DNA of 64,000 bases from Nocardioides kongjuensis (GTDB lineage Bacteria > Actinomycetota > Actinomycetes > Propionibacteriales > Nocardioidaceae), in the NCBI RefSeq assembly GCF_013409625.1, contig NZ_JACCBF010000001.1:5459001-5523000 (forward strand), given 5' to 3'. The notes under the pieces are model-generated. The model was not told where the DNA came from and did no database searches. It saw only the letters and a program-made list of their open reading frames with translations. Below are positions 33,808 through 42,476 of this stretch, piece by piece (position 1 is the first letter of the stretch; each line of letters opens with the position of its first letter). Both the position numbers and the translations under genes were made by a program.

Positions 33808-35463
33808 ATGGCGAAGCGCGCGGCGTACGGCAACGAGGCTGACTACGTGGTGGTCGGATCGGGCAGCTCCGGGTCGATCGTCGCCGGACGGCTGGCCCAG
33901 TCCGGTGCGAGCGTGATCCTGCTCGAGGCCGGCAAGTCCGACGACAAGGGCATGCACGGCTACTTCACGAAGAAGCCCGGCATGATCGGCCCGATGCACT
34001 CCGAGCCGCGGCTCGAGAGGCTCTTCGACTGGGGATACCGCTCGGTCCCGCAGCCCGGCCTCGACGGCCGCCGGATGCCTGCCCCGCGCGGCAAGGTCGG
34101 CGGCGGCTCGAGCTCGGTCAACGGCATGGTCTACGTACGCGGCAACCGCGCCAACTACGACTCGTGGGCGGCCGAGGGCAACGCCGGCTGGGACGCCGAC
34201 AGCGTCAACGAGGCGTTCAAGCGCTACGAGGACTTCGAGGACGGCGAGAACGCCTACCGGGGCGCCGGCGGTCCGATCAAGATCACCCGCAACAAGACGC
34301 CGCAGGAGGCCAGCCTCCAGTTCATCCAGGCCACCGCCGACACCCTCGGCGTGAAGGTCCTCGACGACTACAACGCCGCCGAGCAGGAGGGCATCGCCCG
34401 GATGCAGCAGAACGCTGCCGACGGCCTGCGCTACTCCTCGACCCGCGGCTACGTCCACAACCTCGCGCCGCGCACGCTCGAGTTCCAGACCGAGGTCCAC
34501 GTGACCAAGGTCGTCATCGAGAACGGCCGCGCCACCGGCGTCGAGGTCATCGACCAGGGCAAGGGTGGCGGCACCCGCCGGTTCATCAGGGCGGGCAAGG
34601 AGGTCATCGTCTCGGCCGGCTTCGCCAACAGCCCGCAGCTGCTGATGCTCTCCGGCATCGGCCACGCCGACCACCTCGCCAGCGTCGGCATCGACTGCAT
34701 CGCGGACCTTCCCGTCGGCGACAACCTGCACGACCACCTGTTCCACCCGATGTCGTTCCACGTGCCGAGCGTCACGTACCGCGGCAACGCCTGGACCTTC
34801 TTCAAGGGCATGGCACGCGACCTGACCCGGGGCGGCTCGTTCCTCGACAACTCGGTCTTCGAGTCCGTCGGCTTCGTGCGTACGTCGGCCGCCACCGACA
34901 TCCCGGACCTCCAGCTGCACATGCTGCCCTGGGCCTACCCGAGCCCCAACCAGGACGAGCCGATCCGCCACATCCCCGACGGCCGCCCGTCGCTGACCGT
35001 CTTCTCGACGCTGATCTACCCGAAGAGCCGCGGCACCCTGCGCCTCGCGTCGTCCGACCCGACGGCCGCCCCGCTCATCGACTACGGCTTCTTCCAGGAC
35101 CCCGCCGACGTCGAGGTGCTCGCCGAGGGCACCGAGATGATCCGCGAGATCATGGCCTCGGCCGCGTTCGGTGGCGCGGTCAAGGAGGAGATCCACCCCG
35201 GACCGTCGATCCCCAACGGCAAGGAGCTGCGGGTCGCGCTCAAGAACCGGTCGACCTCCGTCTACCACGGCGTCGGCACCTGCCGGATGGGCGTCGACGA
35301 GCGCGCCGTGGTCGGCCCGGACCTCAAGGTGCGCGGCGTCGAGGGCCTGCGCGTCGCGGACGCCTCGATCATGCCGAGCATCACCGGCGGCAACACCAAC
35401 GCCCCGTGCTACATGATCGGCGAGAAGGCCGCCGAGATCATCCTGGGCGGAGCCGACTGGTGA
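33808..35463 (+). CDS. GMC-family oxidoreductase (choline dehydrogenase-like)
   Basis: The 551-residue flavoenzyme has the FAD motif VVVGSGSSGSIVAGRLAQSG (residues about 14-33), the GMC signature RGKVGGGSSSVNGMVYVRGN, and the C-terminal catalytic His/Asn region (STSVYHGVGTCRMG; GGNTNAPCYMIGE). GMC enzymes oxidise alcohols to aldehydes. The next gene is an aldehyde dehydrogenase whose GTG overlaps this stop, so the pair probably turns an alcohol into an acid. The start is the ATG after GAAGGATGGGAAG. The substrate is unknown; choline is only one possibility. Confidence 0.9.
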   Translation: MAKRAAYGNEADYVVVGSGSSGSIVAGRLAQSGASVILLEAGKSDDKGMHGYFTKKPGMIGPMHSEPRLERLFDWGYRSVPQPGLDGRRMPAPRGKVGGGSSSVNGMVYVRGNRANYDSWAAEGNAGWDADSVNEAFKRYEDFEDGENAYRGAGGPIKITRNKTPQEASLQFIQATADTLGVKVLDDYNAAEQEGIARMQQNAADGLRYSSTRGYVHNLAPRTLEFQTEVHVTKVVIENGRATGVEVIDQGKGGGTRRFIRAGKEVIVSAGFANSPQLLMLSGIGHADHLASVGIDCIADLPVGDNLHDHLFHPMSFHVPSVTYRGNAWTFFKGMARDLTRGGSFLDNSVFESVGFVRTSAATDIPDLQLHMLPWAYPSPNQDEPIRHIPDGRPSLTVFSTLIYPKSRGTLRLASSDPTAAPLIDYGFFQDPADVEVLAEGTEMIREIMASAAFGGAVKEEIHPGPSIPNGKELRVALKNRSTSVYHGVGTCRMGVDERAVVGPDLKVRGVEGLRVADASIMPSITGGNTNAPCYMIGEKAAEIILGGADW

Positions 35464-37022
35464 GCGCGGCGAAGCGCCCCGCCTCGGTCACCGACGAGCT
35501 CCTCGAGCGGCTGGTCGCCCGGGTCCCCGGCCGCAGCGGCGCGACCTGGAAGCTCACCGAGGTCTACACCGGCGAGGTGCTCGTCGAGCTCCCGCAGTCG
35601 ACCCCCGAGGACATCGAGGACGCCTTCGCGAAGGCCCGCGCCGCCCAGGAGCTGTGGGCCCAGTGGCCGGTCGCCAAGCGGCTCGAGGTCTTCGACCGCG
35701 CGCACACGCTGCTCGTCGACAACGCCCACACCACCGCCGACCTGATCCAGGTCGAGAGCGGCAAGAACCGGCGGATGGCGATCGAGGAGACCTGCGACCC
35801 GCCGATGGTGATGTCGTACTACCTCAAGCGCGCCAAGAAGCTGCTCGCCCCGAAGAAGCACGGCGGCCCGGTGCCGATCGTGTCCGGCTCGACCGAGGTC
35901 CGCGTGCCCAAGGGCGTCGTCGGCATCATCGCGCCGTGGAACTTCCCGTTCGCGACAGGTCTCTCCGACGCGATCCCGGCGCTCATCGCCGGCAACGCCG
36001 TCGTGGTCAAGCCCGACAACAAGACGGCGCTCTCGCCGCTCTACGGCATCTCGCTGCTCGAGGAGGCGGGCCTGCCCAAGGGCCTGTTCCAGGTCGTGTG
36101 CGGTGAGGGCCCCGACGTGGGCCCGACCCTGATCGACAACGCCGACTACGTCATGTTCACCGGCTCGACCGCGACCGGCCGGGTGATCGGCGAGCGCGCG
36201 GGCCGCAACCTGATCGGCTGCTGCCTCGAGCTCGGCGGCAAGAACCCGATGATCGTGCTCGACGACGTGAACGTCGAGGAGTGGGTCGAGGGCACCACCT
36301 TCGGCGTCTTCGGCAACACGGGCCAGATCTGCATGCACATCGAGCGGATCTACCTGCCCGAGAGTCGGTACGACGAGCTCAAGTCGGCCTTCGTCACCCG
36401 GGCCGCCAACCTCGAGATCGGGGCGGCGTACGACTTCGGGCCGGAGATCGGCTCCCTGGTCAGCCCCGACCACCGCGACCGCGTCGCCTCGCACGTCGAG
36501 GACGCCGTCGCCAAGGGGGCGACCGTGCTCACCGGCGGGCGCGCGCGGCCCGACATCGGCCCGGCGTTCTTCGAGCCCACGGTGCTCGAGGGCGTCACCA
36601 AGGACATGCTGGCCGGCCACACCGAGACCTTCGGGCCGGTCGTCTCGCTGTACTCCTACCGCACCGTCGACGAGGCCATCCACCTCGCCAACGACACCGA
36701 CTACGGCCTCAACGCCTCGGTGTGGAGCGGCGACCTGGCCCGCGCCGAGGCCGTGGCCGCGCGGATCGAGTCCGGCAACGTCAACATCAACGACGCGCTG
36801 GCGACGGCGTACGCCTCGAAGGGCTCGCCGTCGGGCGGCGTGAAGAAGTCCGGCGTCGGCGCGCGCCACGGCGACCAGGGCCTGCTCAAGTACACCGACG
36901 CCAAGAACGTCGCCGTGCTCAAGAAGCAGGTCATGGGACCCCGCCCGGGCCAGGCCTACGACGCGTACGTCAAGCAGATGCTGAGCTCGCTCAAGCTGAT
37001 GCGGAGGCTCCGCGTCCGCTGA
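35460..37022 (+). CDS. Aldehyde dehydrogenase, GabD2/succinic-semialdehyde-dehydrogenase-like
   Basis: The 520-residue enzyme has the NAD(P) fold motif GIIAPWNFPFATG, GSTATGRVIGERAG, the general-base glutamate in LELGGKNP, and the catalytic cysteine in GNTGQICMHIE. It resembles the actinobacterial GabD2 type. Start and stop codons overlap with the GMC gene (GTGA), so it most likely oxidises that enzyme's aldehyde product. A terminator-like hairpin begins in its last codons. Specificity for succinic semialdehyde is an annotation habit, not shown here. Confidence 0.9.
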   Translation: MSAAKRPASVTDELLERLVARVPGRSGATWKLTEVYTGEVLVELPQSTPEDIEDAFAKARAAQELWAQWPVAKRLEVFDRAHTLLVDNAHTTADLIQVESGKNRRMAIEETCDPPMVMSYYLKRAKKLLAPKKHGGPVPIVSGSTEVRVPKGVVGIIAPWNFPFATGLSDAIPALIAGNAVVVKPDNKTALSPLYGISLLEEAGLPKGLFQVVCGEGPDVGPTLIDNADYVMFTGSTATGRVIGERAGRNLIGCCLELGGKNPMIVLDDVNVEEWVEGTTFGVFGNTGQICMHIERIYLPESRYDELKSAFVTRAANLEIGAAYDFGPEIGSLVSPDHRDRVASHVEDAVAKGATVLTGGRARPDIGPAFFEPTVLEGVTKDMLAGHTETFGPVVSLYSYRTVDEAIHLANDTDYGLNASVWSGDLARAEAVAARIESGNVNINDALATAYASKGSPSGGVKKSGVGARHGDQGLLKYTDAKNVAVLKKQVMGPRPGQAYDAYVKQMLSSLKLMRRLRVR

Positions 37023-37044
37023 GCGTGTCGGCGGACGCGGAGCC
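37006..37044. terminator. Hairpin spanning the aldehyde dehydrogenase stop
   Basis: GGCTCCGCGTCCGC (37006-37019) pairs perfectly with 37031-37044 around an 11-base loop containing the stop codon. It lies between convergent genes, so it can end transcription from both sides. Confidence 0.75.
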
Positions 37045-37052
37045 CCTGCGGG

Positions 37053-37496
37053 TCAGGCCTCGATCGCCTCGTGGTCGGCCGCGGGGGAGGTGCCGGCGAT
37101 CTCGATCTTGCGTGGCTTGGCCTTCTCCGCGACGGGGATGACCAGGCGCAGCACGCCGTCGGCGTAGGCCGCCTCGATCCGCTCCAGGTCGAGGTTGTCG
37201 CCGAGGACCAGCTGACGCGAGAACTGGCCGTGGGTCCGCTCGGACGCCAGGCGCTGCCAGTCGCCGTTGCCGGCGACCCGCTCGGCCTTGATGGTCAGCA
37301 CGTTGCGCTCGACGTCGATGTCGATGCTCTCCTTGCTGATGCCGGGCAGGTCGAACTCGAGCACGAACTGCTCGCCCTGGCGCCAGGCGTCCATCGGCAT
37401 CACGGCCGGCCGGTTCGTCGTACCAAGCCCGGCGCCCAGGAGCTGGCCGGCGAGCCGGTCGAAGTCACGGAACGGGTCGGTGGTACGCAGCAACAT
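37053..37496 (-). CDS. Hsp20/alpha-crystallin small heat shock protein
   Basis: The 147-residue protein contains the alpha-crystallin domain (residues about 38-135). [19 protein letters not shown] leads it and the A-x-x-x-(N/D)-G-V-L signature appears as [14 protein letters not shown]. It holds unfolded proteins to prevent aggregation. The ATG follows AAGGGAGA. A MerR-type regulator related to HspR is divergent with 77 bases between, the usual layout for heat-shock control of hsp20. Confidence 0.93.
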   Translation of the reverse strand: MLLRTTDPFRDFDRLAGQLLGAGLGTTNRPAVMPMDAWRQGEQFVLEFDLPGISKESIDIDVERNVLTIKAERVAGNGDWQRLASERTHGQFSRQLVLGDNLDLERIEAAYADGVLRLVIPVAEKAKPRKIEIAGTSPAADHEAIEA

Positions 37497-37573
37497 GACA
37501 TGTCTCCCTTCGGGTTCACCGGCGTTCGGCCGGTCACTGGATCTGCAATGACCGTTATAGATAATCTGCCGTC

Positions 37574-37861
37574 ATGAATCAAGGCACCGGGGAGTGGAAC
37601 CGCGGGGTCTACGCGATCTCGGTCGCGGCGGACATGACCTCGCTGCAGATCCAGAACATCCGCGTCTACGAGCGCCGCGGCCTGGTGGAGCCCGCACGGA
37701 GCGCGGGCGGCACCAGGCTCTACAGCCGCGCCGACATCGAGACGTTGCACCGGATCCGCGACCTGCTCGCAGACGGGCTCAACCTGGCCGGGATCGCCAA
37801 GGTGCTCGAGCTCGAGGCCGAGGTGGCCCGGCTGCGGCGGCGACTGGCTCAGGCCACCTGA
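37574..37861 (+). CDS. hspR: MerR-family regulator, HspR-like
   Basis: The 95-residue protein has the HspR start (GVYAISVAADMTSLQIQNIRVYERRGLVEPARS) with the MerR helix-turn-helix, and the closing LEAEVARLRRRL coiled coil. HspR normally represses dnaK, clpB or hsp20. I do not see the classical CTTGAGT-N7-ACTCAAG box in the 77-base gap to hsp20, so the operator may differ. Its last 13 bases overlap the convergent dioxygenase gene. Confidence 0.85.
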   Translation: MNQGTGEWNRGVYAISVAADMTSLQIQNIRVYERRGLVEPARSAGGTRLYSRADIETLHRIRDLLADGLNLAGIAKVLELEAEVARLRRRLAQAT

Positions 37862-38634
37862 AGGCTGCGCTTCGACAGGCCCATCCAGAACCCGTCGATC
37901 ACCTGGTCGCCGGGCTCGGTGGGGTCGGTCGCTGCGCCGAGGGTGACGAACAGCGGGGTGTAGTGCTCGACCGTCGGGTGGGCGAACGGCATGCCCGGCG
38001 CCTTGTCGCGGTACGACGCCAGCTCGTCGACGTCGCCGCGGGCCATCGCCTCGCCGGCCCAGGCGTCGAAGTCCGAGGACCATCCGGGGGCGGCGGCGTC
38101 GAGCTGCCACGAGGTCAGGAACGGCAGTCCGTGGGTGAGGAAGCCGGAGCCGATGATGAGCACGCCCTCGTCGCGCAGCGGCTTGAGCCGGCGGCCGATC
38201 TCCATCAGCCGCCCCGGGTCGTGGGTGGGCATCGACATCTGCAGGACCGGGATGTCGGCCTCGGGGTACATGATCTTCAGCGGCACCCACGCGCCGTGGT
38301 CGAGGCCGCGCGAGGAGTGCTGGTGGATCGGCTCGGTGCGCGGCATCATCGCGGCCACCTGCTTCGCGAACGCCGTGGCGTCGGGCGTCTCGTAGGTCAT
38401 CTGGTAGTACTTCGGCGCGAACCCGCCGAAGTCGTAGACCAGCGGCACGCCGCTCGCGGTGAGCGAGAGGGGAGCCGACTCCCAGTGAGCGCTGACGATC
38501 AGGATCGCCTTGGGACGCGGCAGGTCGCCTGCCCAGGCGGCGAGCTGGCTCGACCACAGCGCATCGTCGAGGAGCGGGGGCGCGCCGTGCCCGATGTAGA
38601 GGGCCGGCATCCGGTTGCTGGTGTCCGTCGTCAT
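37849..38634 (-). CDS. Class III extradiol ring-cleavage dioxygenase family (DODA/YgiD-like)
   Basis: The 261-residue protein has the LigB-type iron motifs: LYIGHGAPP (first His), VSAHWES (second), the SRGLDHGAWVPLKIMYP loop, and the late IIGSGFLTH. The family includes 4,5-DOPA dioxygenase; the bacterial members' substrates are mostly unknown. The start at 38634 follows TGGAG and is preferred to one 18 codons upstream, which would include the operator palindrome. A perfect inverted repeat lies just upstream. Confidence 0.9.
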   Translation of the reverse strand: MTTDTSNRMPALYIGHGAPPLLDDALWSSQLAAWAGDLPRPKAILIVSAHWESAPLSLTASGVPLVYDFGGFAPKYYQMTYETPDATAFAKQVAAMMPRTEPIHQHSSRGLDHGAWVPLKIMYPEADIPVLQMSMPTHDPGRLMEIGRRLKPLRDEGVLIIGSGFLTHGLPFLTSWQLDAAAPGWSSDFDAWAGEAMARGDVDELASYRDKAPGMPFAHPTVEHYTPLFVTLGAATDPTEPGDQVIDGFWMGLSKRSLQVA

Positions 38635-38644
38635 GTCCACTCCA

Positions 38645-38664
38645 ATAGTTGAGACTTCAACTAT
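38645..38664. promoter_or_regulatory. Operator-like palindrome upstream of the dioxygenase
   Basis: ATAGTTGA-N4-TCAACTAT (8-4-8, perfect) ends 11 bases before the dioxygenase start. On the minus strand its edge reads TATAGT, a good -10. MarR-type regulators bind TTGA/TCAA repeats of this kind before such genes. No MarR gene is adjacent. Confidence 0.7.
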
Positions 38665-38703
38665 ATTCCCCGACGTCGCTCGGGACAAGGGCGCCAGACG
38701 ACG

Positions 38704-39402
38704 TCAGGCCGGCAGCGCCCAGTCGACCGGCCGCCCGCCGCGCTCCGTCAGCAGGGCGTTGACCCGGCTGAACGGCCGCGAGCCGAAGAACCCGCGCGAG
38801 GCCGACAGCGGTGAGGGGTGCGGCGACTCGACCGACGGGATCGGGCCCAGGTGCGGCTTGAGCGTCTGCGCGTCGCGTCCCCACAAGACGGCGGCCATCG
38901 GCGCGCCCGCCTCGGCCCGCCGGACGACGGCCTGGATCGCGCACGCCGTGACGTGCTCCCAGCCCTGGTTGCGGTGCGATCCCGGCTCGCCGGGCCGCAC
39001 GGTCAGCACCCGGTTGAGCAGCATGACGCCCTGGTCGGCCCAGCCGGTGAGGTCGCCGTGGCCGGGCGGGACGAAGCCGACGTCGTTGGCCAGCTCCTGG
39101 TAGATGTTCGCGAGGCTGCGGGGGATCGGGCGTACGCCGCGGTCGACGGCGAAGCTGAGGCCGATGGGGTGCCCGGGCGTCGGGTACGGGTCCTGCCCCA
39201 CGATCAGCACCCGGACGTCGGCGAGCGGGCGCCGGAACGCGCGGAAGACGTGCTCGCCGGCCGGGAGGTACGTGCGGCCCGCGGCGATCTCGGCGCGCAG
39301 GAACTGCCCGAGCGAGGTGACCCGGTCCTCGACCGGTGCGAGGGCCTCGGCCCAGTCAGCGGCCATCAGGCCCTGGTCGACGAGTCCCTGGAGAGCACCC
39401 AC
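38704..39402 (-). CDS. ung: Uracil-DNA glycosylase Ung
   Basis: The 232-residue enzyme has the catalytic [16 protein letters not shown] motif (with the water-activating Asp; residues about 69-84), [16 protein letters not shown] and the C-terminal [18 protein letters not shown] loop. It removes uracil from DNA. The GTG start follows TAGGGT by six bases. All key residues are present. Upstream, GACACC-N3-GGTGTC adjoins the -10. Confidence 0.95.
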   Translation of the reverse strand: MGALQGLVDQGLMAADWAEALAPVEDRVTSLGQFLRAEIAAGRTYLPAGEHVFRAFRRPLADVRVLIVGQDPYPTPGHPIGLSFAVDRGVRPIPRSLANIYQELANDVGFVPPGHGDLTGWADQGVMLLNRVLTVRPGEPGSHRNQGWEHVTACAIQAVVRRAEAGAPMAAVLWGRDAQTLKPHLGPIPSVESPHPSPLSASRGFFGSRPFSRVNALLTERGGRPVDWALPA

Positions 39403-39408
39403 GGCCGA

Positions 39409-39430
39409 ACCCTAGGACACCAAAGGTGTC
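39409..39430 (-). promoter_or_regulatory. ung promoter with adjacent inverted repeat
   Basis: TAGGGT on the minus strand (39409-39414) is six bases from the GTG at 39402. GACACC-AAA-GGTGTC (39416-39430) abuts it upstream and could bind a regulator. Confidence 0.5.
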
Positions 39431-39703
39431 GCGGTCCCCCCAGACCCCACCCCTCCAGAGGATCCGGCCGTGGTTGCTGCTCCCTGTCGCCGCGTGGCCG
39501 GCGCGCGCCCCTCTCCCTCCCAGGGGCGCACGGCCGGCGTACGGCGTAGCTCCGACGCGGATCTCGAGCCCTGCTGGTCCTCCGGGGGCACTCCCGGCAA
39601 TGGGGTGCCGGATCCCGGTGGGGCTCCCTCCAGCGGGCCTGAGGTCCGCGTCGGTAGTGAGAAATCTACGGAGCGGGGAGGGGTGCGGGCATCGGGAAGG
39701 CGG
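39431..39703. other. Non-coding stretch rich in short hairpins
   Basis: No convincing gene lies between ung and the PLP decarboxylase. Short inverted repeats are frequent, for example GCGCCCCT-N9-AGGGGCGC (39505-39529) and CCGGG/CCCGG near 39582-39597. Codon-position GC does not point to coding. It could be a long 3' untranslated region of the decarboxylase transcript, a decayed gene, or contain a small RNA; I cannot decide. Confidence 0.35.
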
Positions 39704-39738
39704 CCGGGACCCGTTAGTCCTTTGGGACTATGTCCCGG
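39704..39738 (-). terminator. Nested hairpin at the end of the PLP decarboxylase gene
   Basis: CCGGGAC (39704-39710) pairs with GTCCCGG (39732-39738), and inside it TAGTCC (39715-39720) pairs with GGACTA (39725-39730). The stop codon of the gene lies in the inner arm. Confidence 0.6.
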
Positions 39739-41179
39739 ACGCGAACGACCCGGTGACCGGCTCGGGGACAGGTCTGGCCAGCCGGTCGAGGAAGGCCACC
39801 AGCACGGCCTCCCGCAGCGCCGGCGGCGCGACGTCGAGCAGCGCGTTGACCGGAGCCATCCGCTCGGGCAGCCCGAGCGCACCGTCGTCACCGGCCAGGC
39901 CGCCCGCCGCCAGCAGCAGGTCGAGCTCGGCGTCGCCGAGGCTCGCCGGGTCGAGGGTGCGCAGCAGCTCGGCCACCCCCGCGTCGACCGGCACCGGTCC
40001 GGCGGCCCGCGCGGCCTCCACGGAGGAGCCGAGCGCGGCCAGGAAGGCCGTCGCGTCGGTGGCCGCGCTGATCGCGACGTGCAGGGACGGCGCCCGGTCG
40101 CCGTAGGACAGCTGGGGCTGGACGAACCACCCGCGCGCCGCCATCTCGTCGCACACGGTGAACACGTCGAGGTCCGCGTCGGCGGTCGCGGCGACCAGCG
40201 TCGACTCGGGAGTGGCCACCAGCGAGAGGCCCGGCAGGGCGGCGATCCCCGCCGCGATGGCGTCCGTGGCGCACAGCGCCTGCTCGGCCAGCCGGAGGTA
40301 CCCGTCGTCGCCGATCGCCCGCACCGTCGCCCACGCCCCGGCCGTCGGGCCGCCCGAGCGCGTGGACTGCAAGGTGGCGTTGAGCATCGTGTAGCCCGGC
40401 CAGCCCGCGTGGGCGAAGTACTGCGGCCGGCGCAGCGCGGGGTCGCGGTGCAGCAGGAGCGAGGCGCCCTTGGGTGCGTAGGCGTACTTGTGCAGGTCGG
40501 TCGAGATCGAGGTGACGCCCTCGACGGCGAACGTCCAGGGCGTGACCGGCCGGCCCAGCCGGGCGGCGTACGGCAGCACCCAGCCGCCGATGCACGCGTC
40601 GACGTGGCAGCGCACGCCCCGGGCCGCAGCGGCCGCGGCGATCTCGGGGACCGGGTCGACCACCCCGTCGGCGTACGACGGCGCGCTCGCCACCACCAGC
40701 ACCGTGCTGTCGTCGATGGCGGCCGCCACGGCCGCCGGGTCCGCGCGGTGGTCGGGGCCGGTCGGCACCACGACCACCCGGACGCCGAAGTAGTGCCCGG
40801 CCTTGTGGAAGGCGGCGTGCACCGTGTCGGGTACGACGATCGACGGGTCGCGGACGTCGGGTCGCGAGTCCCGCGCACCCTGCACCGCGAGCAGGCAGGA
40901 CTCCGTGCCGCCGGAGGTCAGCGTGCCGACCATCGTCGCGGGGCCGTCGACCAGCGAGCGGGCGAAGGCCACCAGGTCGTTCTCCATCGCCAGCAGGCTC
41001 GGGAACGCCGTCGGGTCCAGGCCGTTGCTGCCGGCAAACGCGGCCACCGCCTCGCGGGCCAGGGCGTCGACCTCGGCCAGCCCGGCGTCGTAGACGTAGG
41101 CGAGGGTGCGCCCGCCGTGCACCGGCAGGTCGTCCTCCTGCAGTGCGGCCAGCCGGGCGCGGATGTCCTCAGGCGTCAA
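39728..41179 (-). CDS. Group II PLP-dependent decarboxylase / sphingosine-1-phosphate-lyase-like
   Basis: The 483-residue enzyme has the fold-type I PLP motifs: GTLTSGGTESCLLAVQGAR (phosphate loop), HVDACIGGWVLP (Asp on the ring nitrogen) and STDLHKYAYAPKGAS with the PLP lysine. It resembles glutamate decarboxylase and S1P lyase relatives. The start is taken as a TTG at 41179, eight bases after AGGGAGG and overlapping the transporter stop by 11 bases; a GTG 12 codons upstream is possible. The coupled MFS gene suggests the substrate or product is transported. Confidence 0.85.
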   Translation of the reverse strand: MTPEDIRARLAALQEDDLPVHGGRTLAYVYDAGLAEVDALAREAVAAFAGSNGLDPTAFPSLLAMENDLVAFARSLVDGPATMVGTLTSGGTESCLLAVQGARDSRPDVRDPSIVVPDTVHAAFHKAGHYFGVRVVVVPTGPDHRADPAAVAAAIDDSTVLVVASAPSYADGVVDPVPEIAAAAAARGVRCHVDACIGGWVLPYAARLGRPVTPWTFAVEGVTSISTDLHKYAYAPKGASLLLHRDPALRRPQYFAHAGWPGYTMLNATLQSTRSGGPTAGAWATVRAIGDDGYLRLAEQALCATDAIAAGIAALPGLSLVATPESTLVAATADADLDVFTVCDEMAARGWFVQPQLSYGDRAPSLHVAISAATDATAFLAALGSSVEAARAAGPVPVDAGVAELLRTLDPASLGDAELDLLLAAGGLAGDDGALGLPERMAPVNALLDVAPPALREAVLVAFLDRLARPVPEPVTGSFASGT

Positions 41180-42476
41180 CGAGATCGACCTCCCTCTCGT
41201 CGAGAGCGTAGCCACGGAGCCACCACAGGCTCGCCAGCACCAGCACCGCCGGCAGCACCGAGAAGCCGAGCGTGATCGCGGTGACCGCGGAGTCGGGCTG
41301 CACCACGTCGCCGCTGTCGCTCGACCGGTAGGACCCGAGCGCCAGCACCACCGCGAACAGGCCGGGTCCCAGCGCCAGGCCGAGGGTCTCGCCCGCGGTC
41401 CACACGCCGGTGTAGACGCCGACCCGCGACGACCCGGTGCGACGCGCGTCGACCGCCGCCGCGTCCGGGAGCATCGCCATCGGGAACACCTGCACGCCGG
41501 CGTACCCGACGCCGACCAGGCCGACCGCGGCGAACACCACGGCCGACGGTGCGTGCCCGGCGAGCACGGCCAGCGCGGCTCCGGTGGCGAGCACGAGCGA
41601 GGAGGCGAGGTAGCCCCGCTTCTTGCCGATCCGCTGTCCGAGCGCCGCCCACGCAGGCGTCAGCAGCAGCGCCGGGCCGACGAAGCACACGAAGAGGATG
41701 GTCGAGGCACCGTCGCGCTCGAGCACGTCACCCGCGAGGTAGTCGACGCCGGCGAGCATGCAGCCGGTGGCCAGCGCCTGCACGACGAAGGTGACGAGCA
41801 GCAGCCGGAAGTCCCGCGCCGCGGCGACGAGGCGGAGCTGGTCGCGCAGGCTGCCCGGGCCCGGCGCGACCTCGCCGATCCGCGCGCCGCGGGTGCCGCG
41901 GTAGGCGAGCAGCGCGCCGGTGACGATGATGGCGGCCATCACGAGGCCCATCACGCGGTAGCCGTCGCGCCCGCCGACCGCGTCCCGGATCGCCGGTGCG
42001 CTGGCGCCTGCGAGCAGGATCGTGAACGCGAGGATCGCCACCCGCCAGGTCATCAGCCGGGTGCGCTCGGCGTAGGAGTCGGTGATCTCCGCGGGCATGG
42101 CGACGTACGGCACCTGGAAGAACGCGTACGCCGTCGCGCAGGCCAGGAAGGCGACCAGCACCCACGCCGCGTCGAAGGCGCGCGAGCCGAGGTCGGGCCC
42201 GGCGAAGAGCACGGCGAAGCACACGCCCAGCGCCAGCCCGGCCCGCAGCAGCCACGGCCGCCGCGGTCCGCGCGGGTCGACCGTGCGGTCGCTGATCCGT
42301 CCCGCGACCGGGTTGAGGACGACGTCCCACGCCTTCGGCAGCAGCACGATCGCGCCCGCCAGCAGCGCGGGCACGGCGAGCGTGTCGGTCAGGTAGGGGA
42401 GCAGCATCAGGCCGGGGACGGTGCCGAACGCGCCCGTGGCGACCGAGCCGGCGCCGTACCCGATCCGGAGGCTCAC
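41169..42476 (-). CDS. MFS transporter, GPH (MelB-like) type
   Basis: The 435-residue transporter has 12 membrane helices and the MelB-family N-terminus (LRIGYGAGSVATGAFGTVPGLMLLPYLTD) with VLNPVAGRISDRT in the loop of helix 2-3. GPH carriers import sugars or other solutes with cations. The GTG start overlaps the stop of the alpha/beta hydrolase gene (GTGA), and its own 3' end overlaps the PLP decarboxylase start. The three genes therefore form one coupled operon. The solute is unknown. Confidence 0.88.
   Translation of the reverse strand: MSLRIGYGAGSVATGAFGTVPGLMLLPYLTDTLAVPALLAGAIVLLPKAWDVVLNPVAGRISDRTVDPRGPRRPWLLRAGLALGVCFAVLFAGPDLGSRAFDAAWVLVAFLACATAYAFFQVPYVAMPAEITDSYAERTRLMTWRVAILAFTILLAGASAPAIRDAVGGRDGYRVMGLVMAAIIVTGALLAYRGTRGARIGEVAPGPGSLRDQLRLVAAARDFRLLLVTFVVQALATGCMLAGVDYLAGDVLERDGASTILFVCFVGPALLLTPAWAALGQRIGKKRGYLASSLVLATGAALAVLAGHAPSAVVFAAVGLVGVGYAGVQVFPMAMLPDAAAVDARRTGSSRVGVYTGVWTAGETLGLALGPGLFAVVLALGSYRSSDSGDVVQPDSAVTAITLGFSVLPAVLVLASLWWLRGYALDEREVDLVDA

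Noticed and set aside
37497..37573. Classical HAIR box (CTTGAGT-N7-ACTCAAG) between hsp20 and hspR
   Set aside because: No matching repeat is found in the 77-base gap; only short AGAT/ATCT and GCAGAT repeats are seen.
39470..41275. Plus-strand open frame of 601 codons opposite the PLP decarboxylase
   Set aside because: Arg/Gly-rich without any domain; the minus strand has intact PLP motifs.
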